Assembly: GCA_024233835.1 (NCBI GenBank)
Contig: JACKPC010000002.1
Location: 1,077,001 to 1,141,000, forward strand
Direction: 5' to 3'
Length of the DNA stretch: 64,000 nt
DNA from: Leptospiraceae bacterium
Lineage (GTDB): Bacteria; Spirochaetota; Leptospiria; Leptospirales; Leptospiraceae
Shown here: one piece after another, positions 1-9,154 of the stretch
Position numbering within the stretch: position 1 is the stretch's first letter
Layout: each line of letters starts with the position of its first letter
Made by a program: the position numbers and the translations under genes
The notes under the pieces: model-generated
Told to the model about the DNA's origin: nothing
Database searches by the model: none
What the model saw: the letters and a program-made list of their open reading frames with translations, nothing else

Positions 1-28
1 AAAACATGATGATGCTACTATCTTAGTA

Positions 29-2374
29 CTACGTTAAATCCTCTCCTTTTATTTCTATCTTTACCTCGTTTTCTTCATATCCTATCAATATCCTGGTATC
101 CTTTAAATCCCTATTATTTGCAAGTAAGCGACTTAAGGTAGTAACTACATGCTTTTCTATAGTCCTCTGCAAAGGTCTTGCTCCATATAAGGGATGGAAA
201 CCTTTCTGACTAAGATAATCAATAAGAGTTTCCTTATATTCTAATTGTATATTTCGAGAGCTAACTCCATCTCTTTTTTGCAATTTTGCAAGTTCTATAT
301 AGGTTATTCGTCTAATAGATTTTTCATCTAAGGGGACAAAAGGAAGTATATAATCGAGACGGTTTACAAATTCGGGTCTAAAAAAATCATAAATAGCCTT
401 TTTATAATCCGGTTGTGTAATATCAAAACCAGGAGATGGTTTACTCTGACTTCCAAGATTTGTTGTCATTATAACTATACAATTTCTAAAACTAACATCC
501 CTTCCTGATACATCACTAAATATTCCTTCATCCATCAAACTTAATAATACATCAAAAAATGATGGATCTGCCTTTTCTATTTCATCAAAAAGTATCAAGC
601 TAAATGGATTAGCTCTAACATGTTGAATTAACTTTCCGGGATTGGATACATTTTCTCCGATTAATCTTTGCATTTGATGAGGATACTGGTACTCACTCAT
701 ATCAACTCTAAAAATTGGGTTTCTTTTTTTCTGCTGCCCGAAGAAAAATTCAGATAAAGCCCTGGCAGAAGCTGTTTTTCCAACCCCTGTAGGTCCGGCA
801 AATAAAAGGGTTGCAATCGGCTTCTCTGAATCCATTATTCCAAGTTTATAATTGTTTACTACCTCAATCAATTTTTTTATAACTGAATCTTGACCTACTA
901 TTCTTTTAAAGAAAAATTCTTGTATATTTAATTCATCTATCAATACATCATTTCTAATGATGGATTCAGGGAATCCTGAATAAGAACTAAATATTTTTTG
1001 TATATAAGTTGAATCTAACTCTTTGATATGTTCCCGATGTGCTGCTCTTGCTGAGTTTACAATTAATCTTAAAGCTTTTCCCGGAAATTTTTCATTATGC
1101 AGATATTTTTTACTCAATGCAAAAACGGTTTCTTTAGCAGAATCATCTACTGATATCTTATAATTATTATTTAGATAGCTTGAATAATAATTTAGTATTT
1201 TTTTTACTTTAGAATAATCCATTTCCTTAACTGATATAATATGAAACAGTGACATAAAGGAAGGTAACATTTGAAATGCTTTTTCATATTCTCCCGGACT
1301 TAGATCTCCTATCATACTAAATTTCTTTTCTTTTAAAAATGGATTCAGATAAGCTGCAAGTGAATCAATAGGTGTTTCACCACCGGTATATAGTAATTGC
1401 ATAAAATCTGTAACAAACAGATAACTATTCCAGTTCTCGAGTTCCTCAGCCAGCCTTTCACAATTCTCCTGCCATTCTCCTAGATATTTTGCATTGGATA
1501 CAAGACGTTTTGAGTTCGTATTCCAAAAGTGAATTCGAACATCTTCTTTGTCTTCACTATCATCATAAGGTATGTCTTCATCATTTTTAGTCGAGTCAAA
1601 AAATAAAGTTCCTGAGGAAGCACCTGCATTTCTTATATTTCCTTGATTCCGACTAACACTTTTTATGACATCCTGTATTATGCTTGTTTTTCCCGTTCCT
1701 GAATCACCAACAAAAAGAATATTTTTTCTCTCAGAGTATATAGCCTGCAATGCTTCTTCTATAATTTCTTCTCTCTCATAAGCGGTTGATAAATTAAAAC
1801 TAATATTCTTCCTAAATAGTTTAATTGGTTCCAGATCTGCAAATTCCGGGATGATTCCATAGTTAGGTTTTTCTATACCTACTTTTGCATCTTTTTTTAA
1901 TGATATATGCACTTCCATTATTTTAGGATTTTCTTTCATTATATAAGAAAGAGCTTCTTCAGGCATTACATTTCCTAATCTCTGTTGAACCTGTTGGCTA
2001 ATGAGATACTTCAGTTGCTCTTGTTCAAAAAATAAAAAATCAATACCCATATATGGCAAAAAACAATGAAAATGATAGCCATATTCATTTTTACCGTAAT
2101 AAGCTGCTACCTTCATTTCTACCTGCTGAGGAAGTATATACGTTTTCTTCTCTTCGTGATATGCAAGAGAAACAGCTACATTGTACATTTTCAGTTCAGG
2201 CTTTATAAAAAAATCTTCCTTCTCAATATAATTTTCTGATACAAATTTCTGAATCTCTTTCTTAAAAGATTTTTCACTTTTAACAATAGCATGGAATCCT
2301 ATTTCAGGAATAGTACCATAGGTATATCCCCTATTTGTTTTCCAGCAAAGCATATTTACACTTTGTTTACTCAC
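29..2374 (-). CDS. ClpB-like double AAA+ ATPase, shortest of three tandem paralogs
   Basis: Protein of 781 residues. Residues 1-200 form an N-terminal domain I do not recognise, not the usual Clp repeat domain. The first AAA+ module has a Walker A (GDSGTGKT, 223-230), but its Walker B position reads LFVTDF and the usual arginine-finger stretch reads SFMSLF, so it probably does not hydrolyse ATP. The second module is ClpB D2-like: GPTGVGKT (527-534), LILFDEIE (593-600), TTNLGS, FRPEFVNR, and a GARPLQR sensor 2. Between LIG and the next helix the GYVG pore loop is missing. The protein ends soon after the D2 small domain. The GTG start sits 1 base after the upstream gene's stop, with a GAGGAA ribosome site. 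It may act as a remodelling ATPase in a complex with its two paralogs; this is inferred. Confidence 0.8.
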   Translation of the reverse strand: MSKQSVNMLCWKTNRGYTYGTIPEIGFHAIVKSEKSFKKEIQKFVSENYIEKEDFFIKPELKMYNVAVSLAYHEEKKTYILPQQVEMKVAAYYGKNEYGYHFHCFLPYMGIDFLFFEQEQLKYLISQQVQQRLGNVMPEEALSYIMKENPKIMEVHISLKKDAKVGIEKPNYGIIPEFADLEPIKLFRKNISFNLSTAYEREEIIEEALQAIYSERKNILFVGDSGTGKTSIIQDVIKSVSRNQGNIRNAGASSGTLFFDSTKNDEDIPYDDSEDKEDVRIHFWNTNSKRLVSNAKYLGEWQENCERLAEELENWNSYLFVTDFMQLLYTGGETPIDSLAAYLNPFLKEKKFSMIGDLSPGEYEKAFQMLPSFMSLFHIISVKEMDYSKVKKILNYYSSYLNNNYKISVDDSAKETVFALSKKYLHNEKFPGKALRLIVNSARAAHREHIKELDSTYIQKIFSSYSGFPESIIRNDVLIDELNIQEFFFKRIVGQDSVIKKLIEVVNNYKLGIMDSEKPIATLLFAGPTGVGKTASARALSEFFFGQQKKRNPIFRVDMSEYQYPHQMQRLIGENVSNPGKLIQHVRANPFSLILFDEIEKADPSFFDVLLSLMDEGIFSDVSGRDVSFRNCIVIMTTNLGSQSKPSPGFDITQPDYKKAIYDFFRPEFVNRLDYILPFVPLDEKSIRRITYIELAKLQKRDGVSSRNIQLEYKETLIDYLSQKGFHPLYGARPLQRTIEKHVVTTLSRLLANNRDLKDTRILIGYEENEVKIEIKGEDLT

Positions 2375-2375
2375 C

Positions 2376-5300
2376 TTATTCCTCTTCTTTTATAATATGT
2401 GGATAAAACATCAGTAACCAATCCTCATATTCAGGCTCTTTATAAACTGAAAAACCACTATAGAAATCATTTATAAATCGTATAGTATCTTTACTTAAAT
2501 CTATATAAGTATCATACTCATTATCGCCATATGCGGAATGATAAGCATAGCTTCGTTTCCATATCAGATTATCCTCATCTTGCCAATTAGATGAAAAAGT
2601 GTAATTATCACTCCACACTTCCGGAAAGGTTTCACTTTCAAGAATTTTATAGGAAAAATATATAGGAATAGGTACCTGAAAAGAGCGCAAAAAAATATGA
2701 AATCCCTTCTCTTTTGTAATAATCTTTTCTAAGCCCGGTCCTTTAAGAATAATATAAATTGCATTTTCTTTTCGAACATTTTGATAAATAGTATCTGCTT
2801 GAACTTTTTCCAAAAACACTTTATATAAGGAACTTAACTTCTCAACCGAGGCAAAGCTTTCTTCACTTTCACTGATAGCTTCGATTTTTATAATAAAATC
2901 CTTATCCTTCTTCCTGAACTGGTTAACAAAATAATTCATATATGCGAATTTAATATTCTGAACCAGATCAGGATGATATTCCCGATTGGGCTTAACTTCA
3001 TCATATTCTTCAAACGACTCTTCAAGCGTTTTTGTGTAATAGGTAACTTCTTTAATATAATCTTCAATCTCCAAATAAGAAAATATTTCTTTCCCCAAAT
3101 GTTTATCATTTAAGTGATGAGGTTTTTTCATTACCCTTGTGTGTGAAAAAGAAATTTTTGGAGTTTTTATACTGGTGAGTGCATGATAACTGATAACCTC
3201 TTCATTGTAATATTCTTCTTCTATAGCTTTACACTCCATCGAATATTCCCAATACAGAGTTCGTTTTTCAATCGGTAACTCTTCAAGAATAGTTTCGATA
3301 CGTTCCTTCAATTCACGTATTTTTTCAATTATAATTGCTTTTTCCTTAACTTCCCATAAAGATTTATATATTTTATCTCTTGCTTCTGAAAATATATCCT
3401 CCGTCTGAAGTTTTATAAACTTTAACTCCGGGGACTTATTTTTATATCGAATTAAAAGAATACTGGCATGTTTTCCTTCAAAACTTGATAACTGTTTGCC
3501 TGCAACTTCTACAATATTTTTTTCTAATTGTCGTTTTAAGGATCTAGCTCCATATTTTTTATCTATCACCTTTTTAGTCATTTCCATTAAGGCTTTCCTA
3601 TCAATACTAAGCATTAATGATCTTTCAATAAATCCATCTCTTTTAATAATTTTAGCTATTTGTAATTGAACTAATTGTTCAATATCCTCATCCTTCAGAT
3701 TTTCAAATGGTAAAATTTTATCTATTCTATTTAAAAACTCCGGTCTGAAAAAATCCTCACAAGCTTTTCTATATACACTTCTCTTATCTAAATTTTCACT
3801 ATCAAAACCCGGTATCTTTGTAGCTTCTTCTGCTCCCAGGTTACTTGTCATTATTATAATAGTATTAGAAAAATCAGTTGTTTGTCCATTAGTATCTGTC
3901 AGTCTCCCTTCCCCTAAAACTTGTAATAACAAATCATGAACTGAAGAATGAGCTTTTTCTATTTCGTCAAACAAAACTAAACATGTACCAAGTTGTCTTA
4001 CACGACTTGTAAGATATCCATCCGGATTTGAATAGGATCCAATTAACCTCGATACGGCATCAAATGAGATATACTCATTCATATTGATTCTTACAAAGGA
4101 TTTATCATCTTCAAATAAGTACTTACATAATAATTTAGCTGATTCAGTCTTTCCCACTCCGGTAGGCCCTATAAACAGTAAAGAAGCAAGAGGCTTTTTC
4201 GGTTCATTAAAACCCGCTTTCACCAACTGCACTATATCAACTAATGATCGTTTAGCTTCTTCTTGTCCCACTAATTTTGCATCAAAAAAAGCCTTTACAC
4301 GCTTTTGTTCTAATTTTCGAGTCGTATCAGTGATTACGCTTTTAAATCGAAAATACTTTCTTACAGCATACTTAATATTATTTTCATTAACCCTACCATA
4401 TTTTCTTGCGGATTCATAAAGTAAGTTCACCGGAAACGATGGTAAGTCTTTTTTTGTTCTGGTATTTAAAGATTGTTTAATAATCTCAATAAGTGCTTCA
4501 TTAGAAAAGCGTATTTTATCTTCTTTTTCTAAAAGAACTCTATGGTATTGTAATACATCAATAAGTTCTTCTGTTTGTAAAGTATCAAGCTGTATAGTAT
4601 AGAATAAATCTGTAAACTTTCTTTTACTTGCTTTGATGCTGGCCCATTCTTCCGGACTGGCTTCTGCAATAACCGCAATTTCACGGTTTTCCATATACAC
4701 TTGCAAAACATCAGCCAGACTCAACTTGCTCTGAGATGTATGACCCACTCTAAAAAAAGCCGGTAGATTTTTAATATAAAGTCTATCGGTTCTTGGATAG
4801 AAAGAGGTTTTTATTCTATTTGTTCTTTCTATTATCTTTGTAATTCGAGTATAATATCGACTCGGTTTTATTATATCTTCTTGCCTATGAATAATATAAT
4901 CTAAAATGGCTTCAAATCGCCTCTCCCAATAACCTATTATACTCATCCCCGCAATCACTCGTAACGGATCCACATACCAGGTTTTTGTAGCAACATTTTC
5001 CCAGCTTGATTTCAACTCTGAACGTAAATTTGTATATTCTGCATTGTGAAACTGTTTCAGTGCCTGGTTGATAACTGAAGTTTTACCGGAACCCCTTTCC
5101 CCTAAAATCACAATACAGGGTGGTTTGTCACCTTTTAAGGCTTTTTCAATCTCCCTCACCGCGTTTTCTTGAGAAGGTATCCTTGCATAAGAAGCATTGT
5201 AATTCCATTCCATACCTACTTTCTCTATCTCTTCTCTTCCATTAAAACTTCTAAAAATATTTAGCATCGAAAGGTCTTCAGAACTTTTCTTGATCATTTC

Positions 5301-5822
5301 GAATGGACTGTTTATGAAAAGCTGCATATCAATATAAGTATGAAATTCATTAGTATAGTAATATTTATTGAAATCTATTTCCGTTTCATCCTCTTTAAGT
5401 TTATCTCGGAAAAAGTTTAATATAATATCTGTTAATATAATATCTTTTTTATTCTTTCCCTGGCCTATCACCATAATCAGACTATCTAAAGCAGGAATAC
5501 ATACATAGTGGATATTGTTAACAGTAAAGTAAGCCAATAAAAATTTTCCATTTATAATTTTTTTCTTAAACTTTACATAAACCTCTTTTGTCTCTATATG
5601 AAATTCAGGACTAAGGCCTGCTAAAATTAGAATATCAGCTTTTTCAAGGTCTGGAAAAAAGTCATTAAATTGTGTCTCAATTTTCTTCTTAAATTTCTTT
5701 ACAGCTACATCATATTTTTCGTGTTTTACAATAGGTATAGGAAATAAAAGTGGTCTGATAGAATAATTTTTAGATTTCTTCTGTTTAATTAAAACAGGCA
5801 ATCTTATTTTCATGGAACTCAT
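2376..5822 (-). CDS. ClpB-like double AAA+ ATPase with PCRF-like C-terminal extension (paralog 2)
   Basis: Protein of about 1148 residues from the chosen ATG at 5822. That ATG overlaps the upstream stop as ATGA and has GGAG 9 bases before it; an in-frame ATG at 5873 is possible but has a poorer site. An unrecognised N-terminal domain is followed by AAA+ module 1 (GERGSGKT near residue 245; Walker B replaced by LYIKNL; no arginine finger) and a ClpB D2-like module (GPTGVGKT, LVLFDEIEKAH, MTSNLGA, FRPEFLNR, YGARSLKR) without a GYVG pore loop. A charged helical stretch leads into about 300 extra residues whose pattern (ILKGPGLEKIITKEKGFHIF) resembles the PCRF domain of class I release factors, without a GGQ loop. 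Its role is unknown; probably a partner of the flanking paralogs. Confidence 0.8.
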   Translation of the reverse strand: MSSMKIRLPVLIKQKKSKNYSIRPLLFPIPIVKHEKYDVAVKKFKKKIETQFNDFFPDLEKADILILAGLSPEFHIETKEVYVKFKKKIINGKFLLAYFTVNNIHYVCIPALDSLIMVIGQGKNKKDIILTDIILNFFRDKLKEDETEIDFNKYYYTNEFHTYIDMQLFINSPFEMIKKSSEDLSMLNIFRSFNGREEIEKVGMEWNYNASYARIPSQENAVREIEKALKGDKPPCIVILGERGSGKTSVINQALKQFHNAEYTNLRSELKSSWENVATKTWYVDPLRVIAGMSIIGYWERRFEAILDYIIHRQEDIIKPSRYYTRITKIIERTNRIKTSFYPRTDRLYIKNLPAFFRVGHTSQSKLSLADVLQVYMENREIAVIAEASPEEWASIKASKRKFTDLFYTIQLDTLQTEELIDVLQYHRVLLEKEDKIRFSNEALIEIIKQSLNTRTKKDLPSFPVNLLYESARKYGRVNENNIKYAVRKYFRFKSVITDTTRKLEQKRVKAFFDAKLVGQEEAKRSLVDIVQLVKAGFNEPKKPLASLLFIGPTGVGKTESAKLLCKYLFEDDKSFVRINMNEYISFDAVSRLIGSYSNPDGYLTSRVRQLGTCLVLFDEIEKAHSSVHDLLLQVLGEGRLTDTNGQTTDFSNTIIIMTSNLGAEEATKIPGFDSENLDKRSVYRKACEDFFRPEFLNRIDKILPFENLKDEDIEQLVQLQIAKIIKRDGFIERSLMLSIDRKALMEMTKKVIDKKYGARSLKRQLEKNIVEVAGKQLSSFEGKHASILLIRYKNKSPELKFIKLQTEDIFSEARDKIYKSLWEVKEKAIIIEKIRELKERIETILEELPIEKRTLYWEYSMECKAIEEEYYNEEVISYHALTSIKTPKISFSHTRVMKKPHHLNDKHLGKEIFSYLEIEDYIKEVTYYTKTLEESFEEYDEVKPNREYHPDLVQNIKFAYMNYFVNQFRKKDKDFIIKIEAISESEESFASVEKLSSLYKVFLEKVQADTIYQNVRKENAIYIILKGPGLEKIITKEKGFHIFLRSFQVPIPIYFSYKILESETFPEVWSDNYTFSSNWQDEDNLIWKRSYAYHSAYGDNEYDTYIDLSKDTIRFINDFYSGFSVYKEPEYEDWLLMFYPHIIKEEE

Positions 5823-8800
5823 TTGAAAAATCTCCATAAATTCATAGGATGGTTTTGAATCAAAAATTTCCATAAATCAGATTCTTTAATGTGTAAATTC
5901 TTCATATTTTTATCTCTATAAAAAATATCCTTTATCATTCCTGCTTTGATAGTTCTCTTTGGAGTTCCATTCTTTTCTGAATATTTTTTCTTTATAGAAG
6001 TGCAAATATTCGTACAATCAGTTGAATAAAAATTCTCCAATTTTTCAATACCAATATAGGCAAATGACTTCTTATTCTTGGTTTGTATACTAAACTTTCC
6101 GGCTTCTCCTTCCCAGAATAAACCGGCTCCTTCTCCCTCAAATTCAAGAACAAAAAATGCTTTTTCTGCATCGAAATCAGCGCTGTCTTTACTATAGCTT
6201 TGCAGAGCTTCCGGATAGATTTTATTACATATATATATTTCTCTGTTTTCTTCTTGGATTTCTTTAATCTGATAAGTATTCAGATTAAATTTGTAATTAG
6301 GATAGTTTTCTTTTATTGCTCTGTGCATAGAAATATAATATTTAAATAAAGATACAGCCATACTTGCTTCTGCATAGATTACAATTTGCAAATATTTTTC
6401 TCTATTATGGTAAATATAATAATCTAAACATAAGGAATATAAGCTTTTTTCCCAGTCATTAAATAGAGCAAAAAGATCTTCACCCGGTTTCTCTACATTT
6501 AAGCGAGAATCAAAACACAGTCTCTCTAAATCATAAACTTCACTTTCGCACTTTTCATAATTCTTGATAAACTCCTCCCTTTTACGAAAATCATCCCAGG
6601 GAAAACTATCCGCTTGCTTTGACTTATTTCTTTTAATTTTCTTTAATTTTTCAGCTTTAGCCTGATCCATTTTAAAGTTATTAAAAAATTCGATATAATG
6701 TTTACCATTTAAAATTTCATTCAACTGCCGTCTTTTAGAGGTAACTTTATCCAGGACAGATTTGGAATTTTTTTCTAGTTTCTGATTTTCTATTGAGTTA
6801 AGCTTCTTAACCTTAACTTTAATCTCAGAATCATCTTCCACTCTTAAGTCAACTTCATATTCTCCCTGTCCCGAAAATCGGTTAATTTCATAAGATAGAG
6901 GCAATAATAATTCATCTTGCAATACACGTTTCACCTGTCTTGCCCCGTAGCGAGTATCTACTGCCCTATTTGAAAAATGTTGTACAAGAGCATTATCATA
7001 TTCTAATTGTAGATTCTTTTCAATAAAACCACTTCGCTTCTGCATTTCCTGAATTTCCCGTTTTACAATCAATTCTCTTTCTTTTTCTCCTAAAGAAGAA
7101 AAAACTACAATTCTATCGATACGATTATATAATTCAGGTCTAAAATATTCACTGATGATCGTTTCATAGCGATTTCCAACTTCCTTTGAGTTTCCGGTTT
7201 CCCTGGCAATGCCGGGTGGAGATTTGAAACTTTCCCTTGCTCCCAGGTTAGAAGTCATAATAATGATACAACTACAAAAATTTGCAAGTTCTCCTCTCGA
7301 ATTAGTTAATCTTCCTTCTCCTAAAATTTGCAAAAGTAAATCATAAAAATCAGGATGAGCTTTCTCTATCTCATCAAACAGCACAACCGCAAATGTGGAT
7401 TGTCTGATTTTGCTTACCAGGGATGCTTTGTCAGACCCCACATCTCCGGTAAGTCTTAACAAAGAATAAGGATTATTATATTCAGACATATCAAGACGAA
7501 TAATACGGCCTTCATCACCAAACATGAAATCAGCAATAGCTTTCGCCATTTCGGTTTTACCTACTCCGGTTGGACCGGAAAAAAAGAGCGAGGCTATCGG
7601 CTTACTAGAGGGAGATAGGTCTGCTTTTACAGTCAGTAAAGTATCCACTACAGTATCAATGGCTTCTCTCTGCCCGAATAAACGATTTGCAAAGTATTCT
7701 CTAACTTTGCCGTCATCTAAGTTCTCTTTGCTCGATAACATAAAAGCAGGAATTCCCGACTCTTGTGAAAAACTTTCTAATACAATATCTTCTGAAATCG
7801 AAGATAAATCAATACTACCTAATAAAATTGCTTCCAGGGATCGGATAGTTTTTCCCGGAAATCCTGAATAGGGAAAAAAACGTTTCTGTAAGCGAATTAA
7901 TTTAGTTATGCTTTCTTCCTGAATATGAATTTTTAATTTCTTTGATAATTCTTGAATAGAGGAAAGGATAATACTTTTCATTATATCATCGGATTTTGTT
8001 GGTATCCATAAATTATAAAAGGCGGAGGCAAAGGCCGGATATCGATGGCTAAAAATAGCGTATTCATCAGCTGTACATTCAGCAATAACACAAAATTTTT
8101 GTGCTTGAATAGATTCCTTTAATGCTTCTCCAACACTCACCTCATTTCCTTCATATTGACCAATTTCAAAGTATTCAGGAAAATGTCCAAGATATAATAC
8201 AACATCATCTCTCTCTAACTCTTTAGATAGTTTTTGTAAATTTGTTTGCCATCCACTATCATCTGTCAAACTACGAATAAATCTCGAAGCACTGGTTTCT
8301 TTACAAACTCCTTTTTTAATACTTTCTAATTTATGCTTAATAAAATAATATATTAACGCAGACTTACCTGAACCGGAAGGTCCTATAAGCATAATACTTT
8401 TTCTTTCATTTTCTTTAAAAACAGAAAGAAGTTCCTCTAATTCTTCTTCCATATGATAAAGTTCAAAATCAGGATGTCTTGGTGATAAAAGAATTTTATT
8501 ATAATAGGCATCTTTACTGGTAGTACTTTCATTTTTAGATAAATTTGGAAGTTCTATACTTTTGTTTAATAATATTGTATGAAAACCTTTAAAGCTTTGA
8601 ATACATAAAAATCTTTCGAATTCTTTAAAACGCTTCTTGCGGTTAAACTCAATAAGCAAAGAGGACTGAAGAAGTTCTTCTAATTTATCCAAACTATTAG
8701 CAAATACTTCTACATTCAGATAAGGAATTAGGGCCTTATAATTACCGGTCCCCAACTCCCAATAAATATAGTCAAAACTTATTTTTATATCAGAAAAAAT

Positions 8801-9058
8801 ATTCTTATGATTTGCTAAAATAGGAAAAGAAATTCGTTTAGAAATAATCTGAGTAGGTGCTTCTAATTGAACTAATTTAATGATTCCCTGCTCAGACGCA
8901 TATTTCTCCAATAAGTTAGAATAATCTTCCAAAACCCTTCCCGAACTGGTATTCACCTCCAGAAGTTGCCCCGGACTAAAGCAAGGTATTAAAATCCTGC
9001 TCTTATTGGGAAGAATGTATTCTGCAATACAAAACTGATAATCAATTTTTTTTGACAA
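5819..9058 (-). CDS. ClpB-like double AAA+ ATPase with PCRF-like C-terminal extension (paralog 3)
   Basis: Protein of 1079 residues from a TTG start, with a weak AGG site 8 bases upstream; no in-frame ATG lies near the N-terminus. Residues 1-205 are the shared unrecognised N-terminal domain. Module 1 has GPSGSGKS (226-233), but the Walker B position reads VLYLGHF and the arginine finger is lost. Module 2 is ClpB D2-like (GPTGVGKT, VVLFDEIEKAH, MTSNLGA, FRPELYNR, YGARQVKR), again lacking the GYVG pore loop. After a coiled-coil-like region, residues about 890-995 (for example LEFEGEGAGLFWEGEAG) resemble the release-factor PCRF domain. It is first of the three AAA+ genes in transcription order and overlaps the next by 4 bases. 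Confidence 0.8.
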   Translation of the reverse strand: MSKKIDYQFCIAEYILPNKSRILIPCFSPGQLLEVNTSSGRVLEDYSNLLEKYASEQGIIKLVQLEAPTQIISKRISFPILANHKNIFSDIKISFDYIYWELGTGNYKALIPYLNVEVFANSLDKLEELLQSSLLIEFNRKKRFKEFERFLCIQSFKGFHTILLNKSIELPNLSKNESTTSKDAYYNKILLSPRHPDFELYHMEEELEELLSVFKENERKSIMLIGPSGSGKSALIYYFIKHKLESIKKGVCKETSASRFIRSLTDDSGWQTNLQKLSKELERDDVVLYLGHFPEYFEIGQYEGNEVSVGEALKESIQAQKFCVIAECTADEYAIFSHRYPAFASAFYNLWIPTKSDDIMKSIILSSIQELSKKLKIHIQEESITKLIRLQKRFFPYSGFPGKTIRSLEAILLGSIDLSSISEDIVLESFSQESGIPAFMLSSKENLDDGKVREYFANRLFGQREAIDTVVDTLLTVKADLSPSSKPIASLFFSGPTGVGKTEMAKAIADFMFGDEGRIIRLDMSEYNNPYSLLRLTGDVGSDKASLVSKIRQSTFAVVLFDEIEKAHPDFYDLLLQILGEGRLTNSRGELANFCSCIIIMTSNLGARESFKSPPGIARETGNSKEVGNRYETIISEYFRPELYNRIDRIVVFSSLGEKERELIVKREIQEMQKRSGFIEKNLQLEYDNALVQHFSNRAVDTRYGARQVKRVLQDELLLPLSYEINRFSGQGEYEVDLRVEDDSEIKVKVKKLNSIENQKLEKNSKSVLDKVTSKRRQLNEILNGKHYIEFFNNFKMDQAKAEKLKKIKRNKSKQADSFPWDDFRKREEFIKNYEKCESEVYDLERLCFDSRLNVEKPGEDLFALFNDWEKSLYSLCLDYYIYHNREKYLQIVIYAEASMAVSLFKYYISMHRAIKENYPNYKFNLNTYQIKEIQEENREIYICNKIYPEALQSYSKDSADFDAEKAFFVLEFEGEGAGLFWEGEAGKFSIQTKNKKSFAYIGIEKLENFYSTDCTNICTSIKKKYSEKNGTPKRTIKAGMIKDIFYRDKNMKNLHIKESDLWKFLIQNHPMNLWRFFK

Positions 9059-9154
9059 TTGTTTGGCCTGTTTTTGTTTTTATTTAATAATGAATGAGTA
9101 TGCTTTTTCGTCCACCTTAAAATAATGTTTTTAGGATAAAAATAAGGTCTTCTT

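Noticed and set aside
4084..4419. Plus-strand frame opposite the second AAA+ gene
   Set aside because: It lies over conserved Walker-motif coding sequence on the other strand and has no supporting signals.
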